A stretch of 64,000 nt of DNA. It comes from GCA-016699835 sp964543905 (lineage in GTDB: Bacteria; Planctomycetota; Phycisphaerae; Phycisphaerales; UBA1924). The position numbers were made by a program, and so were the translations under genes. The notes below the pieces were generated by a model. That model was not told the DNA's origin. It was given only the letters and a program-made list of their open reading frames with translations, and did no database searches. Below are positions 21,040-28,661 of the stretch, one piece after another; the stretch's first letter is position 1, and every line of letters begins with the position of its first letter. The stretch covers positions 124,001 to 188,000 of the forward strand of contig CAZIZO010000006.1 of NCBI GenBank assembly GCA_964543905.1, written 5' to 3'.

Positions 21040-22083
21040 ATGCGATCCGTTGTTCCCGTCGCGTTTCTTTCCCTCGCGTTGCTCCCGCCGCCCGCGTTTG
21101 CGCAGGGAGGTCAAGATGGGCACGTCGTCGGCCGTGAGCGCATGCCCGCGACGCCCCAGCCCGCCGCACCGGGCGTCGGGGGGCCCGCGACCTTCTCGCC
21201 GCTCGCCCATGTTGAACAGCGCGGCACAGGTCCGGTCGATCTCATCCTCATCCCCGGACTGTCGTGCGACTGGCGCGTTTTCAACGCCTTCATGGACCGC
21301 AACGCGGAACGCTATCGCATGTGGGCCGTGACGCTGCCCGGCTTCGGTGGGAGCGACGCTCCGCCGCTCGCCAAGGATGCGAAACTGACTGATCTCGTGT
21401 GGCTGACGAACGCCGAGCGGGGTGTGCTCAAGTTGATCGAGGATCAAAAGATCACGAAACCATACGTCGCCGGTCACTCGCTGGGCGGACATGTGGCCAT
21501 GAGGCTCGCCACGAGACATCCCGAGGCGGTCGCGGGTGTCATCGCGATCGACTCCATCCCGCTCTACCCGCCCCGGGTCGTCGCGCCGGACGAAGAGGAG
21601 ACTCCAGAGCGCCGCGTCATTACGGCCCAAAGCCAGAACGAGGTCATGCGGATCATTCCGCCCGAGAACTGGAAGAAGCAGCAAGTCGGCGGGATGCGAT
21701 ACCTTGTGAAGAGCCCCGATCGAGCCACGCAACTCGGCGAAATGTGCTCGGGCGTTCCTCGCGACACGACCGTCCAATACATGTGCGAAATGATGGTCTC
21801 CGACCTTCGTCCGGCACTGAAGAAAACACCGACCCGCGTGCTCGTGCTCCCAGCACTTTCGCTGGATGGAGGCGTCGAAGCCATGAATCAGGCTCGCAGG
21901 GTCATTGCCGAACAGTTTGAGGGGATGCCCCCGAACATCCAAGTTGCCTACTTTGAAGACACTCGGCATTTCATCATGGACGATCGACCGGCCGAACTTG
22001 ATCGGGCGATCGCGGCCTTCGTGGCGCAACAGCCGGTGAACGACGTCCTCGTGACCCCGCCGCCAGGATCGACACCGAAATAA
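21040..22083 (+). CDS. Exported alpha/beta hydrolase
   Basis: A 347-residue protein with a signal peptide (about 1-21, ending AFAQ). The alpha/beta hydrolase fold shows the oxyanion strand LILIPGLSCDW, the nucleophile elbow GHSLGGH (Ser the nucleophile), and a late FIMDDRP segment; the catalytic His is probably in EDTRHF. Substrate unknown; lipase, esterase and other activities are possible. A TACCAT hexamer ends 5 nt before the ATG and no Shine-Dalgarno is seen. It is divergent from the large envelope protein by 51 nt. Confidence 0.8.
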   Translation: MRSVVPVAFLSLALLPPPAFAQGGQDGHVVGRERMPATPQPAAPGVGGPATFSPLAHVEQRGTGPVDLILIPGLSCDWRVFNAFMDRNAERYRMWAVTLPGFGGSDAPPLAKDAKLTDLVWLTNAERGVLKLIEDQKITKPYVAGHSLGGHVAMRLATRHPEAVAGVIAIDSIPLYPPRVVAPDEEETPERRVITAQSQNEVMRIIPPENWKKQQVGGMRYLVKSPDRATQLGEMCSGVPRDTTVQYMCEMMVSDLRPALKKTPTRVLVLPALSLDGGVEAMNQARRVIAEQFEGMPPNIQVAYFEDTRHFIMDDRPAELDRAIAAFVAQQPVNDVLVTPPPGSTPK

Positions 22084-22162
22084 ACCAAAGGATGGCCGCC
22101 CGGCAGGCAAGCGCGTCGAGCCAGTGTTTCCAGCAATTGTCAACCAAATCATCTCGATACGG

Positions 22163-22190
22163 TTGCAAATTGGGGTGAAATCGGTTATTG
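22163..22190 (+). promoter_or_regulatory. Possible promoter of the subtilase gene
   Basis: TTGCAA (22163-22168) and TTATTG (22185-22190) lie 16 nt apart in an AT-richer patch about 80 nt before the start codon. The match to consensus is moderate. Confidence 0.35.
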
Positions 22191-22268
22191 TGCGGTTCGC
22201 GGGAGAGGATCACACGTGGGCGATGGGCCTCACGGGCCTCTCATCCTTTGTTCTCATAGGGGAAAATC

Positions 22269-25200
22269 ATGAACGCACGCGTGTTGCGGGCTCTGGCCTG
22301 CTCGGTCGGGTTCGCATGTTCTTTGGGGCTGGCGATGGCCGCCCCACCAACCAACGGTACCTATCAGCACTTCCACTTCAAGGAGCAGCGATTCCACGCG
22401 CTCGACCGCAGCCAGGTCGCGATCGAGTTGCCCGCGGGCGTGCAGTTAGCGCAAGTCGCCGGCAATCTGGCGACGTTGGGGCTCGACGTCGGCAACGCCA
22501 CCCCGTCGCCCATCCGCGGGTGGTACACGGTTCCGACGATGGCCGGCTCCGACACCCCGGCCGCGATCGAGGCCATTGTGCAGGCGCTCGCGAATGATCC
22601 GATGATCGCCTTTGCTTCTCCCGTCTTCTCGGGGGACGAGGGGATGCCGTACTGGCCGTCTCGCTTCCTCGTGGTTGAGTTCAGCGGGAACGCGGGCGCG
22701 GTCGCGCGCCAGAACACGCTCGCGAAGGTCAACGCGAAGGGCGTGGACTTCCGCTGGGCGATCATGCCGAACGCGGCGCGGGTTGAACTGAACACCAAGA
22801 GCGGGTTCGAGGCTCTGGAATCTTCGAACGCGCTCGCGGTCGCGAACGAGACGACCTTCGCCGAGTGTGACAACATCACGACGGGCAAGCACAACCTGAT
22901 TCCGAACGACACCTTCTTCGGGGATCTCTGGGGCATCCACAACACGGGCCAGGCCGGCGGGACCGTCGACGCCGACATGGACGGCGTGGAAGCGTGGGAC
23001 ATCACCACGGGCTCGAACGCCGTCATCACGATCATCATGGACGTGGGCGTGCAGCAGGCTCACCCCGATCTGAACAGCGGGCCGGGCAACGATTTCACGG
23101 GCAATGGGTCGGGCGGCGAACCGATCAACGCCTGCGACAACCACGGCACCGCCGTCGCGTCCTGCATCTCCGGTCGGATCAATAACGGTCTTGGCGTGGT
23201 CGGCATCGCCCCCGCGACCCGCACGTCCTCGACCAACATCGGCGTGAGCAACCTCGCGTGCAACGGCTCGTGGAGCGGCTTCCTCTCGTGGTCCGCCGAC
23301 GCCATCAACTGGGGCGTGGGCATCGGCGCTCGCGTCTCGAACAACTCAAACTCCTACGGCAGCACTTCCGCCGCGGTGGAGACCGCCTACCTCAACAGTT
23401 ACAACAACAACAACATGGTGCACTTCGCCTCCGCCGGCAACAGCGGCGCGGGCAGCATCGCCTACCCCTCCAGCATCCCGATCGTCAACAGCGTGGCGGC
23501 GCTCAATCGCACCGGCGCTCGCGCCTCGTTCAGCCAGTTCGGCACGGGCCTCGATTTCTCGGCCCCCGGGCAGACCATCTACGCCTGTGACCGCACGGGC
23601 TCCGCGGGCTATGTCGCCGGGGACTACGTGATTGTCGACGGCACGTCGTTCGCTTCGCCCTACGCGGCAGGCGTCGCGGCACTCGTCATCTCTCGCAACC
23701 CCGCACTCACCTCGGCTCAGGTCGAGACGATCATGCGGAACACCGCCGTCGATCTCGGCACCGCGGGCTATGACACCGGCTTTGGCTGGGGCTTTGTCAA
23801 CGCGAACAACGCGGTGATCGCGGCGGCTCCTCCGCCGGGGAATGACACCTGCGTTGGTGCGACGGCGATTGGTCTCGGCGCTGTTTCGGGCAACAACACC
23901 TTCGCGACCACCGAAGGCGCCACGAGTTGCGGCTTCAACGTCCAGCGCGACGTCTACTACCGCTTCACTCCGACGTGCTCGGCGACCTACCGCTTCGACA
24001 CCTGCCGCAGCCCGCTTCCCTTCGACACCGTCCTCTCCATCCACTCCGGGTGCCCTGCTGACCTGACCACGCAGATCACCTGCAACGATGACAACGGGGT
24101 CGGCGCCTGTGCCGCGAGCGGCCTCGCCTCGCGCATCGACATCGCGCTGACCGCGGGAACCACCTACTACATCCGTCTCGGCGGATACAACAACCAGGCC
24201 GGAGACTTCACCCTCACCGTCAGCCGTCTCGACAACTTCCCGACGAATGACGCCTGCACCGCCGCCATCCCCATGGTCGACGGCACGCCCTACACCGGCG
24301 ATACCTCCTGCGCCACCAACGATGGAACGTCCAACTGCGGCAGCACCGGCACGTCCAACGACGTGTGGTACTCCTACACCCCAACCTGCGGCGGTACGTA
24401 CACCTTTGAGTCCTGCGGCTCGGGGTACGACACCGTCCTCTCCCTCCACTCCGGTTGCCCGGGCACCTCGGGCAACACCATCGCCTGCAACGACGATTCG
24501 TGCGGGCTGCAATCGCGCATCTCCGCCAACCTGACGGCGGGCACCACCTACCTCCTCCGCGTCGGCGGCTTCGCGGGCAACCGCGCCGGTCCGTTCACCG
24601 TGCAGGTCATCCGAGGGGCGGACACCTACCCACCGAACGACCTCTGCGCGAACGCCATCGACGTCTCGGCGGGCGGCACCTACAACGGCACCCTCGTGTG
24701 CGCCGCCAACGACAGCAACGCCGGCGGCTGCGGAGCCTCCTCGAGCAACCCCGACGTCTGGTACTCCTACACCAACTCCACCTGCAACCCGCGCCGCCTC
24801 ACCGTGAGCACCTGCGGCAGCAACGCCTCCTTCGGCATCGACACCGTCCTCTCCATCCTTTCCGCGTGCGGTGGGACGGAGATCGCCTGCAATGACGACG
24901 ACTTCGTCGTCTGCAGCGGCGGCGGCACGCTCGACTCCGCCACTTCGGCGGTCGTCAATCCCGGAGAGACGGTCAAGATCCGCGTCTCGAAGTTCGGTGG
25001 TCGCATCATCGCCCCCTTCACCCTCAACGTTTCTTCCTCGATCGCCAACGACAACTGCGCCGAGGCCCTCCTCGTTCCCGCGGGCACCTACGCCTGGTGC
25101 AACAACGGCACCACGACCGACGGCCCGGGAGCCTGCGGCGCGATGGGCAGCGACCTCTGGTTCCGCTACACCGCAACCGCCGCGGGCGTCGTGACCGTCA

Positions 25201-25655
25201 CGACCTGCGGCAGTTCGTTTGACACCGTCTCGGCCGTGTATCCCGACGGCTGCCCCGCCGGTGCGCCGATCGCGTGCAATGACGACGACTTCAACATCCA
25301 CTGCGGCAGCGGTTATATCCGCGACTCCTGGCTCCAGTTTGGCGCCAGCGCGGGCGTCACCTACCTCATCCGCGTCGGTGGATTCGCCTCGCTCCAGGGC
25401 AACGGGTCGCTGACCATCGACCTCATCCCCAGCGGGTGCTACGGCTCGTGCGTCTCCGACTTTGACGACGGCTCGGGCATCGGCACCCCCGACGGTGGCA
25501 CCACCATCGACGACCTCCTCTACTACCTTGCCATCTTCGAAGCCGGCGACCTCTGCGCCGACGTCGATGATGGCTCGTTCACCAACACGCTCGACGGCGG
25601 CGTCACCATCGACGACCTCCTCTACTACCTCTTCCGCTTTGAGCAGGGCTGCTAA
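22269..25655 (+). CDS. Secreted S8 subtilisin-like protease with repeat modules and GC-type dockerin tail
   Basis: A 1,128-residue secreted protease. A signal peptide (1-24, ending AMA) is followed by a propeptide-like region. The catalytic triad is Asp258 (IIMDVGVQ), His292 (NHGTAVASC) and Ser460 (DGTSFASPYAAGVAAL), with Asn391 as oxyanion residue. About residues 525-1060 hold four tandem PPC-like beta modules, each with NDxC, DVWYSYTPTC- or DVYYRFTPTC-type strands, FDTVLSIHSGC and TYYIRLGG-like ends, with paired cysteines. The last 65 residues are two dockerin-like repeats (DFDDGSGIGTPDGG, TIDDLLYYL, ending FEQGC). The C-terminal Gly-Cys is typical of Phycisphaerae surface or secreted proteins and probably serves export or anchoring. 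AGGGGA precedes the ATG. Confidence 0.93.
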   Translation: MNARVLRALACSVGFACSLGLAMAAPPTNGTYQHFHFKEQRFHALDRSQVAIELPAGVQLAQVAGNLATLGLDVGNATPSPIRGWYTVPTMAGSDTPAAIEAIVQALANDPMIAFASPVFSGDEGMPYWPSRFLVVEFSGNAGAVARQNTLAKVNAKGVDFRWAIMPNAARVELNTKSGFEALESSNALAVANETTFAECDNITTGKHNLIPNDTFFGDLWGIHNTGQAGGTVDADMDGVEAWDITTGSNAVITIIMDVGVQQAHPDLNSGPGNDFTGNGSGGEPINACDNHGTAVASCISGRINNGLGVVGIAPATRTSSTNIGVSNLACNGSWSGFLSWSADAINWGVGIGARVSNNSNSYGSTSAAVETAYLNSYNNNNMVHFASAGNSGAGSIAYPSSIPIVNSVAALNRTGARASFSQFGTGLDFSAPGQTIYACDRTGSAGYVAGDYVIVDGTSFASPYAAGVAALVISRNPALTSAQVETIMRNTAVDLGTAGYDTGFGWGFVNANNAVIAAAPPPGNDTCVGATAIGLGAVSGNNTFATTEGATSCGFNVQRDVYYRFTPTCSATYRFDTCRSPLPFDTVLSIHSGCPADLTTQITCNDDNGVGACAASGLASRIDIALTAGTTYYIRLGGYNNQAGDFTLTVSRLDNFPTNDACTAAIPMVDGTPYTGDTSCATNDGTSNCGSTGTSNDVWYSYTPTCGGTYTFESCGSGYDTVLSLHSGCPGTSGNTIACNDDSCGLQSRISANLTAGTTYLLRVGGFAGNRAGPFTVQVIRGADTYPPNDLCANAIDVSAGGTYNGTLVCAANDSNAGGCGASSSNPDVWYSYTNSTCNPRRLTVSTCGSNASFGIDTVLSILSACGGTEIACNDDDFVVCSGGGTLDSATSAVVNPGETVKIRVSKFGGRIIAPFTLNVSSSIANDNCAEALLVPAGTYAWCNNGTTTDGPGACGAMGSDLWFRYTATAAGVVTVTTCGSSFDTVSAVYPDGCPAGAPIACNDDDFNIHCGSGYIRDSWLQFGASAGVTYLIRVGGFASLQGNGSLTIDLIPSGCYGSCVSDFDDGSGIGTPDGGTTIDDLLYYLAIFEAGDLCADVDDGSFTNTLDGGVTIDDLLYYLFRFEQGC

Positions 25656-25680
25656 CGAAGTCTCCTGAATCTCGTTCGAC

Positions 25681-25716
25681 TCGGGCACGGACGCACGTCC
25701 GTGCCCGATTTCTTTT
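25681..25716 (+). terminator. Rho-independent terminator after the subtilase gene
   Basis: A perfect 13-bp inverted repeat (25681-25693 with 25696-25708, arms TCGGGCACGGACG and its complement), in practice a hairpin with a small loop, followed by TTTCTTTT. It lies 26 nt after the subtilase stop. Confidence 0.9.
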
Positions 25717-25785
25717 GTGCCAAGGTCGCGCAAGGATTTTTGCCTCGCTCCCGATCCACCCCACCCCGCCGCTACCATCGTCCCC

Positions 25786-27165
25786 TTGAGCAACGCCCCC
25801 ACTCTCGCCGACCGCCCGGCCCGTCTTGCACCCTATCTCGCCCTCCACATCGCGGGGGCGGCGCTCGTGCACGCCACGAGTTTTTCCGTGCAGGCGATCC
25901 TGGCGGTGGTGGCCATCAAGCAGTTCCATGCGAACGAATGGCAGTCGTTGCTGATCACGGCCACGCCAACCATCTTCTACAGCCTCTCGATCTTCTGGAA
26001 TGACTTCTTCAAGCGCCTTCCGTTCGGTCGCTACTTGGCGGCATACTGGCTGATCGCCGGATTTCCGCTCGCGCTGATGGGCTTCGCCGACAACTACTGG
26101 ATGCTCCTGATCCCGCACCTGATCTCATGTGTTGGCGGCGCGGGCTATCCGCCGATCACGGGCGAGTTGCTGCAATCGTTGTACCCGGCCGCCAAGCGAG
26201 GACGGATCTACAGCGTGCTCTGGGGCACGTCGCTGGTCGCCGCCGCCCTGTACAGCGTGGTGCTGGGCAAGTGGCTCACGCGCGATCCCGAGTCGTATCG
26301 CTTCTTTCTGCCCATCGTCGCGGGGATGCAACTCGCGGGCGTCGGATGCCTGGAACTCCTCTCACGCCTGAGTGGGCACGGGCGATCTCGCGTGCTGGAT
26401 GTCCGTGGGCACGAGAAGGGGCACTTCGCGAAGTTGGTCGATCCCGTCGCCCACATGGGACGCATCCTGAAGGCCGATCCAACGTTCGCCCGCTACGAAG
26501 CCGCGTACATGACGTATGGCATCGGGTGGATGATCGCGTCGGCCTTGCTTCCGCTTCTTGCCGCGAAGAAACTCAATCTGGAATACGACGCGATCGCGCA
26601 GAGCACGCAAGCGTCGTACCTGCTCGCGCTCGTGGCGGTGCTCTTTCCCGCCGGTCTGCTGATGGACCGATTTGGTGCCGTGCGGACGACGGCGGGGTCC
26701 TTCGCCCTCTTGGGCTTTTATCCACTGGCTCTGATCTTCGTGCGGGACGAGAGCACGCTGACGGCGGCGAGCGTCTTCTTCGGGATCGCCCATGCCGGCG
26801 CCTCGGTAGGCTGGACGGTCGGCCCGATCTCCCTTGCCCCCACCCCGGCGCACGTCCCGCAGTACATGGCGATCCATGCCACGATGGTGGGCATCCGCGG
26901 AAAACTCTTTCAGGGCCTTGGCATACTGCTGTTTTGGCTCAGCGGGGACTTCTGGATTCCACTGCTGGTCGCCGGCCTCGCGTATTATTGGGCTGGAGCC
27001 CAGATGTGGCAGTTGCATCGACGGATGATCGCAGCCCCCAAGATCACAGCACCCGCAGTCAACGGCCAATCGGCGAACCCGCCCGCTCCCCCAAAGACCT
27101 CGTGGAATCCGGCGAAGGAGTTCTCGGCCGAAGAAAAAAAACAAAAATCGAACATTCGTGGCTAA
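25786..27165 (+). CDS. MFS-like multi-pass transporter
   Basis: A 459-residue membrane protein with about 11-12 hydrophobic helices in two halves separated by a charged cytoplasmic loop (about 200-235). A typical MFS loop, LLMDRFGAVRT, precedes a later helix. Substrate unknown. The frame is open upstream to the terminator, but the chosen TTG at 25786 avoids translating the hairpin and is preceded by TACCAT 7 nt upstream. A GTG at 25717, directly behind the T-run, is unlikely. The C-terminus is a polar, Pro/Lys-rich tail. Confidence 0.7.
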   Translation: MSNAPTLADRPARLAPYLALHIAGAALVHATSFSVQAILAVVAIKQFHANEWQSLLITATPTIFYSLSIFWNDFFKRLPFGRYLAAYWLIAGFPLALMGFADNYWMLLIPHLISCVGGAGYPPITGELLQSLYPAAKRGRIYSVLWGTSLVAAALYSVVLGKWLTRDPESYRFFLPIVAGMQLAGVGCLELLSRLSGHGRSRVLDVRGHEKGHFAKLVDPVAHMGRILKADPTFARYEAAYMTYGIGWMIASALLPLLAAKKLNLEYDAIAQSTQASYLLALVAVLFPAGLLMDRFGAVRTTAGSFALLGFYPLALIFVRDESTLTAASVFFGIAHAGASVGWTVGPISLAPTPAHVPQYMAIHATMVGIRGKLFQGLGILLFWLSGDFWIPLLVAGLAYYWAGAQMWQLHRRMIAAPKITAPAVNGQSANPPAPPKTSWNPAKEFSAEEKKQKSNIRG

Positions 27166-27185
27166 GTGTTGGTACACTAGGGTAG

Positions 27186-27923
27186 ATGCCCCAGCCCACT
27201 TCGACCAATCCGCCCACGGATGCACCCGGCAAGTTCGGGGTTGCCCAAGAGGTGTTGTGGAACGCGCTCGTCACCGAACCCGCGACGGGGGTCAGCATCG
27301 TCACGATGACGGGCAAGGTCCTGTACATCAACGATCAGTCCGCCAAAATATTTCTCGGACCATCGGCCACGCCCAAGAGCGCCATTGGCCGCAGCCTCCA
27401 TGACATGTTCCCCCCGAAGTGGGTCGAGGAGCGATTGGAAATATTCCGGACGATCATCCGCACCAACAAGCCGGTTCGGCTGCGTTCGATCTGGCAGGGT
27501 CAGCAGCACGTGTCATGGATCCACCACATCGAGGCCTTGAACGAAGACTCGGTCGAACCGGGCGAACCGTCGAGCCAGGCGGTACCGGATCGGTTTTTGG
27601 TGATCACCCGTCGCGTCGCGGGCGACGTCGGGCGTGACCGGATCGTTCCACCGGACCACCAGTACGAAGCATTGGAATCCGAGGTGGTGGACTTGGGCCC
27701 GCTGGACGTGCTGACCCCACGCGAGTTGGAGGTCTTGGCCTTGCTCGGGCAAGGACTCAGCCTGAAGGAGATTGCCGGAACGCTCTTTCGGTCGGTCAAG
27801 ACGGTGGACAACCACCGTGCGGCACTGGGGAAGAAACTCGCGATCAACGACCGGATCAAACTCGCCGAAGTCGCGCTGCGGGCCGGTCTCACGTTGAAGG
27901 ACGCGGAGCGCAAGCGAGTCTAG
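27186..27923 (+). CDS. PAS domain LuxR-type transcriptional regulator
   Basis: A 245-residue regulator. Residues about 20-140 form a PAS domain (VSIVTMTGKVLYINDQSA, then FLGPSATPKSAIGRSLHDMF). A LuxR/NarL-type HTH follows at about 178-235: LTPRELEVLALLGQGLSLKEIA, then KTVDNHRAALGKKL. There is no receiver domain, so it probably responds to a ligand or cofactor bound in the PAS pocket rather than to phosphorylation. TACACT ends 7 nt before the ATG, with no Shine-Dalgarno. Target genes unknown; neighbours on both sides are transporters. Confidence 0.85.
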   Translation: MPQPTSTNPPTDAPGKFGVAQEVLWNALVTEPATGVSIVTMTGKVLYINDQSAKIFLGPSATPKSAIGRSLHDMFPPKWVEERLEIFRTIIRTNKPVRLRSIWQGQQHVSWIHHIEALNEDSVEPGEPSSQAVPDRFLVITRRVAGDVGRDRIVPPDHQYEALESEVVDLGPLDVLTPRELEVLALLGQGLSLKEIAGTLFRSVKTVDNHRAALGKKLAINDRIKLAEVALRAGLTLKDAERKRV

Positions 27924-27953
27924 TCAGCGGGCACGGGCTCTACGATGCCCGCC

Positions 27954-28421
27954 ATGCCTTCATCGAACCCACACCTCTCGTCGCTGGTCACGATCCTGCT
28001 CGCCGTCGCGGTCGGTATCGCTACGTCGTATCAATCCGGGATCAACGCGAAGGTGGCGCAGTTCACGCCGACGCGGCTCCACGGCGGGCTCATCAACTTT
28101 CTGGGCGGCTTCGTGGTGATGCTGGTGGTGGTCTCGCTGACGCGTTCGGAACTTCCGAACCAGGCCAAACTGGCGCAGGCCCCTTGGTGGGCGTGGACCG
28201 GCGGGGTCCTCGGCGCGTTCTTTGTGACGATGGCTCTGGTTCTGGTGCCGAAGATCGGCGCGGCGAATCTCGCCGCGGGGATCATCGCGGGGCAGTTGGT
28301 CGGCTCAATCATCATCGATCACTTTGGACACATGGGCCTGCCGCAGCAGCCGATCACGCCCGGGCGTGTCGCGGGCGTCGTGCTGATCGCGGGCGGGGTG
28401 GCGTGCGTTCGCTGGCTCTGA
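27954..28421 (+). CDS. DMT-superfamily transporter, DUF606 (YdcZ) type
   Basis: A 155-residue membrane protein with five hydrophobic helices. It starts with SSLVTILLAVAVGIATSYQ and has the family motif INAKVAQ in the first loop, followed by PWWAWTGGVLGAFFV. Both match DUF606/YdcZ, short DMT members that often act as pairs or dimers. Substrate unknown. The ATG at 27954 is preferred over one at 27945, which lies inside a TACGAT hexamer; that hexamer ends 7 nt before 27954. The gene follows the PAS-LuxR regulator by 30 nt and may have its own promoter. Confidence 0.8.
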   Translation: MPSSNPHLSSLVTILLAVAVGIATSYQSGINAKVAQFTPTRLHGGLINFLGGFVVMLVVVSLTRSELPNQAKLAQAPWWAWTGGVLGAFFVTMALVLVPKIGAANLAAGIIAGQLVGSIIIDHFGHMGLPQQPITPGRVAGVVLIAGGVACVRWL

Positions 28422-28575
28422 TGCGCAGCGGCGTGCCGAAACGCAGGATCGATTCCCGGACGATCGATTCTCAGTTTTGATAATGGAATCCCGGGTTCTA
28501 CGGGCTTTCCCGAGTGGTTGGAGTTCGGTACACTGGTGTGCAGTTTGGTTCCGCCTTTGGGCTTTGCCGTTCGGC

Positions 28576-28652
28576 ACCCGGGTGACCGCGCGGCACGCTC
28601 CTGAGGCGGGCTTGATTCGACACACTCCTCTTCGAATCACCCGGGTAGGAGG
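28576..28652 (+). promoter_or_regulatory. Structured 5' leader over the EF-G-like gene's ribosome binding site
   Basis: ACCCGGGTGA (28576-28585) pairs perfectly with TCACCCGGGT (28637-28646), placing a 10-bp stem directly against the Shine-Dalgarno TAGGAGG (28646-28652). Inside it GATTCGA (28614-28620) pairs with TCGAATC (28632-28638). Two copies of CTCCT (28598-28602, 28625-28629) could instead pair with the Shine-Dalgarno. A TACACT hexamer at about 28532 marks a possible -10 box, so all of this would be transcribed. Control of translation is inferred. Confidence 0.45.
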
Positions 28653-28661
28653 TTCTTGGCC

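Noticed and set aside
25717..25785. N-terminal extension of the MFS-like protein starting at GTG 25717
   Set aside because: It begins directly behind the T-run of the terminator; a start at 25786 avoids this.
23346..25802. 818-codon open frame antisense to the subtilase
   Set aside because: It mirrors the codon bias of the real gene, has low-complexity Val/Gly/Ala content and no domain; typical of high-GC antisense frames.
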